Origin: Betaproteobacteria bacterium
GTDB lineage: Bacteria > Pseudomonadota > Gammaproteobacteria > Burkholderiales > SG8-41
Length of the DNA: 64,000 nucleotides
NCBI GenBank assembly: GCA_021730905.1
Contig: JAKFYK010000036.1
Location: forward strand, 124,001 to 188,000
Direction of reading: 5' to 3'
Made by a program: the position numbers and the translations under genes. A model generated the notes under the pieces. That model was not told the DNA's origin, did not search any database, and saw nothing but the letters and a program-made list of their open reading frames with translations. Shown in pieces: positions 24,307 to 32,958 of this stretch (within the stretch, counting starts at the first letter, position 1; every line of letters starts with the position of its first letter).

Positions 24307-25608
24307 ATGAATGCCAATGAAGTGAAGCAAATCACCGATACGATTAGCGCCGAGCGTTGCACGCAGCTTGCAGTCGAACTGGTTGACGTTCCCAGCCTGA
24401 CCGGCAACGAACAGCCGATCGCTGAATGCATGCATCGATTGCTCACGCACATGAACATCGACTCGTTCATGCAGGAGTTCGAACCCGGGCGCTACAACAC
24501 CATCGGACGCATCAACGGCAGGGGCAACGGCGCGACGCTGCTGCTCAACGGCCACATGGATATTTCGTTCGTCGGCACCGAGTCGTACCTGCCGAAGGCG
24601 CCGGGCTATCAGCCTAAAGCGGTGGTGAAGGACGGCTGGATACACGGCATGGGCGTGCACAACATGAAAGGCGGTTGCGCGGCATTTCTTGCGGCGGCGG
24701 AAGCGGTCAGGAAATCCGGCGTCGATCTCACCGGCAACGTGCTGCTCGCGTTCGTCGGCGGCGAGATCGAGCGTCATTCGGTGATCCATTATCAGGGGCC
24801 GAGTTTTCGCGGCGGCGGCTGCGGCACCAAGCACTGGGTGAGCAACGGCGGTATCGCGGACATGGCAGTGGTGGGCGAGCCGACGCGCATGATGCTGATC
24901 AACGAGCACGTCGGTTCGGTGGGCGTGCGCATCACCACGCGCGGCAAACCCGCGCCGCTGCGCGTCGCGGATCAAGGCGACGACGCGATTCGCAAAATGC
25001 GCGTGCTGATCGATATATTCGACGACTACGCGAAGGAATACGCGTCGCGGCACGAATACAAAGGCCGGCGCTCGTCGGTGCACATGCATTCCATCGAAGG
25101 CGGCTGGCCGTATCGCTGCAACCGCGTGCCGATATTCTGCCATGTGTTTCTGGAGTTCCGGCTGCTGCCCAGCCAGCAGATTAACGAAGTGCCGCTGGAG
25201 GTCGAACGCCTGCTTGCGCTGGTGCGCGCGCGCCAGCCGGGCATGGAACTGGATACCGAGTTTTTCGTGACGCTGCCGCCCGCCAAGGACAGTTCGACCT
25301 CGGTCGTCGCCGAGCGCATGCGCGCGGCGCACCAATCGGTGATGGGCGCGCCGCCGGAAGAAGGTGTCGGGCTGTTCCTGTCCGACGCAGGACACTTGCA
25401 GGCGTACGGCATTCCGTGCGTGAACTATGGTCCCAGTGGGCGCACGGTGACCGGCAAGGAGAATTGGGATCCGGATGTCGGCGAGCATCTTGCCATCGAA
25501 GACCTCACCGCGACCGCGAAAGTCTATGCAGGACTGATACTCGATATCTGCACCAAGACGCGCCAGGAACTCGGGCTGAAAGTGCTGCCAATTGCGCAGC
25601 GCGGATAG
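24307..25608 (+). CDS. M20-family metallohydrolase (ArgE/DapE/ACY1-like) with altered metal ligand
   Basis: 433 residues. The catalytic domain has GHMD at 82-85 (normally GHxD). However, the bridging Asp of the usual DMKGG motif is Asn119 here (GVHNMKGG), and the Glu pair is spread as GGEIE at 151-155. A lid/dimerisation domain follows (MLINEHVGSVGVRITTRGKPA), and the final His region is GEHLAIED. Family members cleave N-acyl or peptide bonds of small amino-acid derivatives. The HNMKGG/GEIE version seems to be a distinct subgroup, so activity or metal use may differ. It sits between the triple-RidA protein and two Bug proteins, all codirectional and closely spaced. Confidence 0.88.
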   Translation: MNANEVKQITDTISAERCTQLAVELVDVPSLTGNEQPIAECMHRLLTHMNIDSFMQEFEPGRYNTIGRINGRGNGATLLLNGHMDISFVGTESYLPKAPGYQPKAVVKDGWIHGMGVHNMKGGCAAFLAAAEAVRKSGVDLTGNVLLAFVGGEIERHSVIHYQGPSFRGGGCGTKHWVSNGGIADMAVVGEPTRMMLINEHVGSVGVRITTRGKPAPLRVADQGDDAIRKMRVLIDIFDDYAKEYASRHEYKGRRSSVHMHSIEGGWPYRCNRVPIFCHVFLEFRLLPSQQINEVPLEVERLLALVRARQPGMELDTEFFVTLPPAKDSSTSVVAERMRAAHQSVMGAPPEEGVGLFLSDAGHLQAYGIPCVNYGPSGRTVTGKENWDPDVGEHLAIEDLTATAKVYAGLILDICTKTRQELGLKVLPIAQRG

Positions 25609-25620
25609 AGCGGTGATGAA

Positions 25621-26613
25621 ATGAATTCCTCTTCACGAGCAAAACCTATAGTCTCCGTGCAGGCGCTATGCATGGCGGTAGCGCTTGCCCTACCGCTGCC
25701 TTCAGCCGCGCAGGCCTGGACGCCGCAGCGCCACGTCGAGGTGACGGTACCTAACGCGCAGGGTTCTTCGCTCGACAACACGGCACGCGTGTATCACAAG
25801 CTATGGCATGACCTGAAGCTGCTGCCGGTGACAAGCAGCCTGGTGAACCGGCAGGGCGGCGAGCAGGCGATTGCCTATACGTATCTGCGTCAGCGTACCG
25901 GCGATGCGCACTTTCTGAGCTTTGCCAACCCGTCGCTGCTGAGCAATCACATCGCCGGCCGCAGCACGTTTACCTACACCGACTTCACGCCGATCGCGTT
26001 CCTGATGACCGACGATTACATCTTTGCGGTGCGCGCTGACTCGCCGCTCAAGACGGGGGCGGACATGGTGGAAGCGCTAAAGAAACGTCCCGACTCGCTC
26101 TCCTTCGGGATGGGAAATCTTACCCATCGCATCGCCATCGGCATGGTGCTGCAATCGGCCAAAATCGATATCAAACAGGTCAAGATGGTGGTGCTCAATG
26201 CCGGCACGCAGTCGGTGCAAGCGATGGGTGGTCATGTGGATGTATCGGTGTCGCCGCTGGCGCAGGTGCTGCCGCATCTCGAAAGCGGAAAAATGCGCGT
26301 GCTGGCGGTGAGCGCGCCCAAACGCAAGGAAGGCGTGCTGGCGAATGTGCCGACGTGGCCCGAACTGGGCTACAAGTCCGGCACTTACGAAACCTGGCGC
26401 GCGGTGATCGCGCCGAAAGACATCACGCCTGCGCAGACGGCCTACTGGGAAGACGTGATACGCAAGGTGATGCTGAGCGAGGATTTCAAAAGGGCTGCGG
26501 AGAAATACCAGTGGGACGTCTCGTTCAAGGGCGCGGCGGATGCGCGCAAGCACATGGAAGACGAGTACGCGGCAACGAAAAGCGTGATGACGTACTTGGG
26601 ACTGATCAATTGA
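25621..26613 (+). CDS. Divergent Bug-like substrate-binding protein (tandem copy 1)
   Basis: 330 residues with a signal peptide (VSVQALCMAVALALPLPSAAQA). Instead of the canonical PFxPGGxxD loop it has VEVTVPNAQGSSLDNTARVYHKLWHDLKLLPV. The second signature is also changed (LVNRQGGEQAIAYTYLRQRTGD). The rest matches TctC folds (NVPTWPELGYKSGTYETWRAVIAPKDI). It is a paralog of the next gene, 13 bases downstream. Placement after the M20 hydrolase suggests it captures that enzyme's substrate. The altered ligand loop suggests a ligand different from the other Bug proteins here. Confidence 0.87.
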   Translation: MNSSSRAKPIVSVQALCMAVALALPLPSAAQAWTPQRHVEVTVPNAQGSSLDNTARVYHKLWHDLKLLPVTSSLVNRQGGEQAIAYTYLRQRTGDAHFLSFANPSLLSNHIAGRSTFTYTDFTPIAFLMTDDYIFAVRADSPLKTGADMVEALKKRPDSLSFGMGNLTHRIAIGMVLQSAKIDIKQVKMVVLNAGTQSVQAMGGHVDVSVSPLAQVLPHLESGKMRVLAVSAPKRKEGVLANVPTWPELGYKSGTYETWRAVIAPKDITPAQTAYWEDVIRKVMLSEDFKRAAEKYQWDVSFKGAADARKHMEDEYAATKSVMTYLGLIN

Positions 26614-26626
26614 CGGAGGTTTCACC

Positions 26627-27616
26627 ATGATCGGATTGCGTGTGCTGGCGATGGTTGTGGCAATGGGGTTCACATCTGCCGTGGCTGCACAGTCCGCTTC
26701 GACAGGCTCAGGACAGGCCTGGGTGCCGCAGCGGCATGTGGAGCTGATCGCGCCGAATGCACCGGGCGGCGCGATGGATTCCACCGCGCGCATCGTGCAG
26801 CGCCTGTGGCAGGACATGAAGCTGCTGCCGGTTTCCAGCGCGGTGGCGAATCGTTCCGGAAGTGAACATGCGCTGGCGTACACCTATTTGAGCCAACGCA
26901 CAGGCGATCCGCATTTTTTGAGCCTTGCCTCGCCGGTGCTGCTCGCCAATCATCTGGCGGGCCGCCTTTCCGTGACGTACACCGACGTGACGCCGATCGC
27001 AACCATCATGACCGAGGCCTACGTCGTGGTGGTGCGCGCCGATTCGCCGCTGAAAAGCGGCAAGGATCTGGCAGCGGCACTCAAGGCGCGTCCGGATTCG
27101 CTGTCCCTCGCCATCAACACCGTGCTTACGCGCATTGCGACCGGTCGCATGTTGCAATCCGCCGGCATCGACATCAAGCCGGTGAAAATGGTGGTACTCG
27201 AAAGCAGCAAGCAACTCGCGGGCCTGCTCGGCGGCCATCTGGATGTGGCGGTAGGTTCTGCCGTGGGCTTTCTGCCCCAGGTCGAGGCCGGCAACCTGCG
27301 CCTGATCGCGGTGACAGGCTCCAAACGGCTTACTGGCGCGTTCGCGGCAACGCCGACCTGGACGGAACTGGGGTATCCGGGCGCGGTCAGCGAAACCTGG
27401 CGCGCGATACTCGCGCCCAAGGGCATCACGCCGGCGCAAGTCGCGTACTGGGAAACAGTAATGTACAAGGTCGCGGCGAGCCACGAATTCCGCCAGAGCG
27501 CCGAGCGTGTTCAGGGCGAAGCGGTTTTCAAGAATGCCGCCGAGACGCGCAAGCACATGCAGACCGAATACGCACAGGCGAAAAACGTCATGACGTATCT
27601 GGGCCTCATCAAATAG
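26627..27616 (+). CDS. Divergent Bug-like substrate-binding protein (tandem copy 2)
   Basis: 329 residues, clearly paralogous to the preceding gene: VELIAPNAPGGAMDSTARIVQRLWQDMKLLPV and ANRSGSEHALAYTYLSQRTGDPHFLSLA align with it along the full length. Signal peptide MIGLRVLAMVVAMGFTSAVAAQ, followed by a short Ser/Gly-rich linker. GGAGG stands before the ATG. Tandem duplication with divergence implies two related ligands or two affinities. The LVIVD-type gene follows after 29 bases. Confidence 0.87.
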   Translation: MIGLRVLAMVVAMGFTSAVAAQSASTGSGQAWVPQRHVELIAPNAPGGAMDSTARIVQRLWQDMKLLPVSSAVANRSGSEHALAYTYLSQRTGDPHFLSLASPVLLANHLAGRLSVTYTDVTPIATIMTEAYVVVVRADSPLKSGKDLAAALKARPDSLSLAINTVLTRIATGRMLQSAGIDIKPVKMVVLESSKQLAGLLGGHLDVAVGSAVGFLPQVEAGNLRLIAVTGSKRLTGAFAATPTWTELGYPGAVSETWRAILAPKGITPAQVAYWETVMYKVAASHEFRQSAERVQGEAVFKNAAETRKHMQTEYAQAKNVMTYLGLIK

Positions 27617-27645
27617 AATCATCCATTCCACTCAGGGAGCAAACG

Positions 27646-28935
27646 ATGGCACTAGGATCAATGAATCCGGCGGCGCAGGCTTCGCGCACACTGGCGCTGA
27701 ACATGAAACTGCTGGCGCAGAACGAACTCGATGGCCACGGCGGCATCGGCGAAGGCTGCACCATGCAGCTTACGAAGGACGGGCGGCGCATTCTGTGGCT
27801 GGCGCACGAATCCGCACCGAAGAATTTCACCGGCGTGGATGTCACCGATCCGCGCAATCCGAAAGTCATCATTCAGACCGAACTACCGCACGCCGAGGTA
27901 CGCTCGAATTCGCTCGAGGTCGTGGGCGACATGATGGTGGTGTGCTACCAGGTGCGCGGCGGCAAGGGCAACCCGAACGATCCGAATAATCTCAGTGCAT
28001 CGGCGGGGCGCAAGCCCGCGGGCTTTGATTTGTTCGACATCAGCACGCCGGAGAAGCCGAAGCTGATTTCGCACTTTGACGCTTCCGGGCCGCATTCGCT
28101 GGGCGCGCACTGCTGCTGGTTTGTCGATGGCGAATTCGTGCACATGAGTTGCGGCGCGCCGGATCACCAGCCGCGCAATCCCAAGGACCACCAGATTTAC
28201 CGCATCGTCGATGTGCGCAATCCCTCGAAGCCGGTCGAAGCCGGCCGCTGGTGGTATCCGGGCACCAAGGAAGGCGATGCCGAGCCGCCGGTACCGCGTC
28301 ATCCCAAGTTCGACGGCGGCTATCGTCCGCATAACATCAGCGTCTATCCGGAGCGCCCCGACCGCGCATACATGGGCTACATCGACGGAGGCGTGGTGAT
28401 CCTCGACATCAGCGACAAGGCGCATCCGAAAGAAATTTCTCGCCTGAAGATCTCGCCGCCGTACAACGGCATGTCGCATACCGCGATGCCGCTCTTGGGA
28501 CGCGGACTGATGGTGCTGGCCGACGAATGTAACAAGGATGACGGCGTGGACTGGCCCAAGCTCAACTGGATTGCCGACATGCACGACGAAACCAATCTGG
28601 TGACGATATCGACACTGCCGCTGCCGCCGGTGGAGGCGTTCGGCAAACGTGGCGGCCGCTTCGGCGCGCACAATATTTACGAAAACTACCCGGCCAAACA
28701 CGCGTTTCGTTCGGAAAACATCATCTTCGCCTCGTGCTTCAACGCCGGCATCCGTGTTTACGACATCTCGAATCAATACCAGCCGCGCGAAGTCGCGTAT
28801 TTTGTGCCCGGCGCACCGTCGCTCTCGCCCAAGGGCGCGATACAGATGAACGATGTTTACGTCGATGACCGCAACATCGTCTATGCGGTGGATCGCTTCA
28901 GCGGAGGTCTCTACACGCTCGAATTGAGCATTTAG
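27646..28935 (+). CDS. LVIVD-repeat beta-propeller-like protein
   Basis: 429 residues. Repeated units such as FTGVDVTDPRNPKVI, AGFDLFDISTPEKPKLI, IYRIVDVRNPSKPVEAG, GGVVILDISDKAHPKEI and GIRVYDISNQYQPREVAYF are LVIVD repeats, which form propeller blades. Conserved His and Asp residues (SGPHSLGAHCC, HNISVYPE, MSHTAMPL, GAHNIYENYP) hint at a metal or ligand site. No signal peptide is visible, so a cytoplasmic location is expected. Distant relatives include YncE-like and selenium-binding-protein-like propellers, but the reaction is not known. It closes the operon that begins with the triple-RidA gene; a strong hairpin follows. Confidence 0.8.
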   Translation: MALGSMNPAAQASRTLALNMKLLAQNELDGHGGIGEGCTMQLTKDGRRILWLAHESAPKNFTGVDVTDPRNPKVIIQTELPHAEVRSNSLEVVGDMMVVCYQVRGGKGNPNDPNNLSASAGRKPAGFDLFDISTPEKPKLISHFDASGPHSLGAHCCWFVDGEFVHMSCGAPDHQPRNPKDHQIYRIVDVRNPSKPVEAGRWWYPGTKEGDAEPPVPRHPKFDGGYRPHNISVYPERPDRAYMGYIDGGVVILDISDKAHPKEISRLKISPPYNGMSHTAMPLLGRGLMVLADECNKDDGVDWPKLNWIADMHDETNLVTISTLPLPPVEAFGKRGGRFGAHNIYENYPAKHAFRSENIIFASCFNAGIRVYDISNQYQPREVAYFVPGAPSLSPKGAIQMNDVYVDDRNIVYAVDRFSGGLYTLELSI

Positions 28936-28957
28936 CGCGGGGGTAGTTCGCCCCCGG

Positions 28958-28989
28958 CGAAGGTCCGGCAACGGCGGTGCCGGCCTTCG
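28958..28989 (+). terminator. Strong GC hairpin after the RidA-M20-LVIVD operon
   Basis: CGAAGG (28958-28963) and CCGGCA (28965-28970) pair with TGCCGG (28978-28983) and CCTTCG (28984-28989), a 12-bp stem with one bulge. A smaller hairpin (GGGGG...CCCCC) precedes it. There is no T-run, so a Rho-independent role is uncertain. Confidence 0.45.
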
Positions 28990-29103
28990 TTGCCGCCGCG
29001 GCCGTTTACGGTGGAAGCCCGCGCCGGAAATGACGAAAATGCATGGGTTCGCGTATCATCCATCATTGTCGCAAAGCACATGAGCCACGCTTCCGCTTAA
29101 ACC

Positions 29104-30762
29104 GTGCCCGCTACTGCCACCTACCGCAATGCGCTTTCGATAGGCGCGATGCTCCTCGAATACCGGCTTGAATCCGTGCTGGGCGCGGGCGGTTTCGGCA
29201 TAACGTATCTGTGCACGGATACGAACCTCGACAAGCGCGTCGCGATCAAGGAATATTTTCCCGCCGATCTTGCATTGCGCGCGCTCGATGGCAGCGTGGT
29301 TTCCGTCAATACCGAGTCAGATCAAAATTACAAATGGGGTCTGGAGCGATTTATCCAGGAGGCGCGCACGCTGGCCAAATTCAGCCATCCGCATATCGTG
29401 CGCGTGAATCGCTACTTCGAGGCAAACTCGACGGGCTACATGGTAATGGATTATGAAAACGGCGAGTCGCTCGGTCAATTGCTGAAGCGCGAGCCGACAC
29501 CGGGCGAAGCGCGGGTCAAGGATATCGTCGTCCCGCTGCTGGAGGGCCTGCAGGCCGTTCATGAAACCGGTTTTCTGCATCGCGATATCAAACCGTCGAA
29601 TATTTTCATACGCACCAACGGCAGCCCGGTGCTGCTGGATTTCGGCGCCGCGCGCCATGCCGTGAGCGGCTCCACCAAAAGCCTGACGGCGGTGCTGACA
29701 CCCGGGTACGCGCCGCTGGAGCAGTATTCCGGCGACGGCGACCAGGGACCGTGGTCAGATATCTATGCGATGGCGGGCGTGCTTTATCGCGTTTTTACCC
29801 ATGAGAATCCGCCCGACGCGGTGAGCCGGCTGAAACATGACCCGGTGCCCGCGAAGCTTGCCCAGCTCAGGGGGCGCGTGAGCGAACCCGCGTTGCGCGC
29901 GGTGGACTGGGCGCTCACGCTGGATGAAAAGCTGCGTCCACGGACCGTTGAAATCTGGAAGCGCGCGCTGCAAGGCAAAGCCACTGTGCCGCTGCTCACG
30001 CGCACGGTGGCGGTACCTGCGCCGACACAGGGTGTCCTCGCGCCAACCGCGGCTAAATTGCCGATCACGCAGGCCGCGCGGCGCACGACGATACGCCATC
30101 CGATCGAGGCATCGGAACCGTCATCCCTGTGGCGGGGGATCGGCATGGGACTGGCGCTGCTGGTGGCGCTGATGGGCGGCCGCGCCTGGTACACGCAACG
30201 TGAAGCAGAGGAGACCGCAAGACTGGAGGCAGCTCGCACGGAAATAGAAAGCCGGGCGCAAGAGCAGCGTCAAGCAGACCGGCGCAGGATCGAGGAACGC
30301 GAAGCCCAGTTGCTGGAGAAGGAGCGCAGTGCAGCGGAGCGCGAAATAGCCGCGCGTCGCGCCGCCGAGCGCGAGGAGGCATTGCGCCGGCTCGATGAGG
30401 AGCAGCGGGCGCGCGAGCGCATCACCAGCGCCGGCGACGCACGCAAGCCGCCCGCCGCGGAAGAACTGCGTCTGTCGGCGCCGCTCACGATAAAACGCGA
30501 TGTTTCTCCCACACCGCAAATCGACGCCTCCGACAAACGCGGCAGTTTCGACGGTTTTGAACAGAAAATGCAGCAGGATTTTCGCAACGCGGACAGCAAT
30601 GGCGACGGCCATCTTACGCCGGACGAAGTACGCGGACGCATGCCATTCGTCGAGCGCGAATTTCAACGGCTGGACACGAACGGCGATGGTCGCATATCGA
30701 TGCAGGAGTTCATGGAAAGCAGATTTCTCAAGCCCAAACCTCCGCCCCTGTTCAAGAAATAA
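29104..30762 (+). CDS. Membrane Ser/Thr protein kinase with C-terminal EF-hands
   Basis: 552 residues from a GTG. The kinase domain spans about 20-290, with glycine loop LGAGGFGITYL, Lys49 (VAIK), catalytic HRDIKPSN (Asp161) and DFGAA (Asp179). One transmembrane helix at 344-363 is followed by a charged coiled coil at about 364-445. Two EF-hand loops lie at 497-508 (DSNGDGHLTPDE) and 524-535 (DTNGDGRISMQE). The topology places the calcium-binding part in the periplasm and the kinase inside. It could couple external calcium or envelope state to phosphorylation. The EF loops are canonical (Asp at 1, 3, 5 and Glu at 12). A start at ATG 29149 is possible. The next gene, 55 bases on, is an exported TPR protein. 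Confidence 0.88.
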   Translation: MPATATYRNALSIGAMLLEYRLESVLGAGGFGITYLCTDTNLDKRVAIKEYFPADLALRALDGSVVSVNTESDQNYKWGLERFIQEARTLAKFSHPHIVRVNRYFEANSTGYMVMDYENGESLGQLLKREPTPGEARVKDIVVPLLEGLQAVHETGFLHRDIKPSNIFIRTNGSPVLLDFGAARHAVSGSTKSLTAVLTPGYAPLEQYSGDGDQGPWSDIYAMAGVLYRVFTHENPPDAVSRLKHDPVPAKLAQLRGRVSEPALRAVDWALTLDEKLRPRTVEIWKRALQGKATVPLLTRTVAVPAPTQGVLAPTAAKLPITQAARRTTIRHPIEASEPSSLWRGIGMGLALLVALMGGRAWYTQREAEETARLEAARTEIESRAQEQRQADRRRIEEREAQLLEKERSAAEREIAARRAAEREEALRRLDEEQRARERITSAGDARKPPAAEELRLSAPLTIKRDVSPTPQIDASDKRGSFDGFEQKMQQDFRNADSNGDGHLTPDEVRGRMPFVEREFQRLDTNGDGRISMQEFMESRFLKPKPPPLFKK

Positions 30763-30817
30763 CGGTCAACTAGCAATCGCCTGTTGTGGCAGCGTTCCTT
30801 TCCCGAGTGAGAAGATC

Positions 30818-31909
30818 ATGAATCTCAACCTGTTCTTGCTGCCGGTCTTGCTGCTGGTTCTGTGGCCCTGCGGCGCGCACGCGCAATCGCAGGCCGACCG
30901 GAACAGTTGCACGGGGACCAGCAGCAGTCCCGACGAGGCCATCGCCGCCTGCACGCGGGTGATTACGTCGGGACAGTTGTCGCAGGGAGACCTTGCGATC
31001 ATGTTCTACAACCGCGGCGTGGAGTGGGGCAACAAACGCGACTATGACCGCGCTATCGCCGATTACAACGAGGCGCTGCGCCTCAATCCGCAAGACGCGG
31101 ACACCCACAACAACCGTGGTAATGCCTGGCGCAACAAGGGCGACTACGACCGCGCGATCGCCGATTACAACGAAGCACTGCGTCTCAAGCCCCAGGACGC
31201 GCTTGCCTACAACAACCGCGGCGTCGCGTGGCGCAACAAGGCCGACTACGACCGCGCGATCGCCGACTATAACGAAGCGCTGCGCCTGAATCCTCAGTAC
31301 GCAAACGCCTACAACAACCGCGGCCTCGTGTGGAACGACAAGCGCGACTATGACCGCGCGATCGCCGATTACAACGAGGCACTGCGCCTGAATCCACAGT
31401 ACGGCGGCGCCTACAACAACCGCGGCAACACCTGGCGCAACAAGCGCGACTACGATCGTGCAATCGCCGACTACAACGAGGCTCTGCGCCTCGATCCGCA
31501 GTACGCAATTGCCTACTACAACCGCGGCAATGTGTGGGACGACAAACGCGACTATGACCGCACGATTGCGGATTACAACGAAGCGCTGCGCCTTAATCCA
31601 CAGTACACGCGTGCTCATAACAGCGCCGCGTGGCTGCTGGCCACCGCGCCGGTCGCGGCAGTCAGAAACGGCGCACGTGCCGTGGAGCTGGCGCGCAAAG
31701 CCGCCGAACTATCCGGCTGGAAAGACGCCGACATTCTGGATACGCTGGCTGCTGCCTATGCCGAGGCGGGGAATTTTGCCGAGGCGGTGCGCTGGCAGGA
31801 GAAGACGCTGGAATTTCCCGAATTCGCGAAGAGTTCCGGCAGGGGCGCGAGCCAGCGGCTCGAACTTTATCGCAAGGGACAACCTTATCGTCAAATGCTC
31901 AAACCGTAA
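30818..31909 (+). CDS. Secreted TPR-repeat protein with six near-identical units
   Basis: 363 residues: signal peptide (MNLNLFLLPVLLLVLWPCG, ending AHAQ), Cys-bearing cap (SPDEAIAACTRV), six 34-residue TPR units at 31007-31618, and a C-terminal domain (ARAVELARKAAELSGW to KGQPYRQMLKP). The units share the core DYDRAIADYNEALRLNPQ almost exactly. It is a paralog of the 242-residue protein at 19863. The export signal puts it on the same membrane side as the EF-hands of the upstream kinase, so a functional pair is plausible but unproven. The ATG at 30818 was chosen for its signal peptide. Confidence 0.87.
   Translation: MNLNLFLLPVLLLVLWPCGAHAQSQADRNSCTGTSSSPDEAIAACTRVITSGQLSQGDLAIMFYNRGVEWGNKRDYDRAIADYNEALRLNPQDADTHNNRGNAWRNKGDYDRAIADYNEALRLKPQDALAYNNRGVAWRNKADYDRAIADYNEALRLNPQYANAYNNRGLVWNDKRDYDRAIADYNEALRLNPQYGGAYNNRGNTWRNKRDYDRAIADYNEALRLDPQYAIAYYNRGNVWDDKRDYDRTIADYNEALRLNPQYTRAHNSAAWLLATAPVAAVRNGARAVELARKAAELSGWKDADILDTLAAAYAEAGNFAEAVRWQEKTLEFPEFAKSSGRGASQRLELYRKGQPYRQMLKP
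31007..31618 (+). repeat. Six tandem 102-bp coding repeats (TPR units)
   Basis: Six direct repeats of 102 bases encode successive TPR units. The central stretch encoding RDYDRAIADYNEALRLNPQ is nearly invariant, while the loop positions vary. High DNA identity implies recent expansion or ongoing gene conversion and makes copy-number change likely. Confidence 0.85.
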
Positions 31910-31976
31910 GGCGCGCACCACCCACCATCGTAAACCCATGCGCAATGCGCATCCTGAACAACCGAAAGGAAAGCAA

Positions 31977-32879
31977 ATGTCCTGGAAATTTGAACTACTG
32001 ATGAAGCCACCCGCCAAGCCGCTGACCGAAGGCCCGGTGTGGGACGGCGAGTTTTTGTACTTCACGCATATCCAGGCCAGTAAAATCCTGCGCTACGACC
32101 TGAAAACCAACGCCATCACCGATAGTCGCGGCGATACCAATCGCACCAATGGCCTCGCCTACGATGAGCGCGGGCGGCTCTTCGGTTGTTGTTCCGGCGG
32201 GCGCGCCATTGTGCGTTTCGATCCGGATGGAAAGAACACGGTGATCGCCGATCGTGTCGACGGCAAAAAACTCAACACACCCAATGATCTGGCGCTTGAC
32301 CGCAAGGGTCGCATCTGGTTTACCAATCCGGTGAACGAAGGCAACTGGGACAAGACCGAGGTCGAGGAACTCGACAACCGCTCGGTGCTGCGCGCCGATC
32401 CGCAAAAAGACGGCAGCTACAAAGTGACGCGCGTGACTTTCGACACCACGCAGCCCAACGGCGTTCTGGTGTCGCAGGATAACCGCACGCTGTATGTCGC
32501 CGAGAGCAGCTATACGATGGGTGTGCCGCGCCAGTTGCGCGCGTACCCGATCCGCGAAGACGGCAGCCTTGGCACCTACGACGCGCTGTTCACCTGGGGC
32601 GACGACGCGCGCGGCGTGCATCGCGGCATCGACGGCATGTGCCTCGACGCCGAAGGCAATATCGTCGCCACCGCCGGCTGGGAAGTCAGCGGCGCCGGCC
32701 CGATGATCTACGTGTTCTCACCCAACGGCCGTGTGCTCGAAACCCATCCGGTGCCGGCGAACCGCCCCACCAATTGTTGTTTCGGCGGCCCTGATCTCAC
32801 CACGCTGTTCGTCACCACCACGCAAGGACATTTCTTCAAGGCGCAGACCAACCGCGTGGGCTGGGCGATGTATCCTTAA
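31977..32879 (+). CDS. SMP-30/gluconolactonase-like protein
   Basis: 300 residues forming a six-bladed propeller of the SGL family. Hallmarks are LTEGPVWDGEFLYFTHI (metal-ligand Glu at the start), KKLNTPNDLALDRKGRIWFT (Asn and Asp ligands) and HRGIDGMCLDAEGNIVATA (Asp near the C-terminus). SGL enzymes hydrolyse sugar lactones or related esters with a divalent metal. An AAGGAAAG site precedes the ATG at 31977. It follows the TPR gene by 67 bases and precedes a VOC protein. Neither neighbour reveals the substrate. Confidence 0.88.
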   Translation: MSWKFELLMKPPAKPLTEGPVWDGEFLYFTHIQASKILRYDLKTNAITDSRGDTNRTNGLAYDERGRLFGCCSGGRAIVRFDPDGKNTVIADRVDGKKLNTPNDLALDRKGRIWFTNPVNEGNWDKTEVEELDNRSVLRADPQKDGSYKVTRVTFDTTQPNGVLVSQDNRTLYVAESSYTMGVPRQLRAYPIREDGSLGTYDALFTWGDDARGVHRGIDGMCLDAEGNIVATAGWEVSGAGPMIYVFSPNGRVLETHPVPANRPTNCCFGGPDLTTLFVTTTQGHFFKAQTNRVGWAMYP

Positions 32880-32900
32880 GGGTCACCGCACGGAATATAT

Positions 32901-32930
32901 TATAAGTATTTTTTTTAAACGATTTTATAT
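32901..32930 (-). repeat. AT-rich dispersed element, copy c
   Basis: On the minus strand ATCGTTTAAAAAAAATACTT, then ATA, close to the family core. It lies in the 79-base gap between the SMP-30 stop and the VOC start, upstream of the VOC ribosome-binding site. Confidence 0.55.
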
Positions 32931-32958
32931 AAATGTTCGTCCAGCCCAGGAGCACATC

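Noticed and set aside
24151..25488. A 445-codon open frame on the minus strand
   Set aside because: It mirrors the M20 hydrolase gene and has no recognisable motif.
31007..31618. Regular 102-bp repeats considered as a CRISPR-like array
   Set aside because: The repeats are in frame, contiguous without spacers, and encode TPR units.
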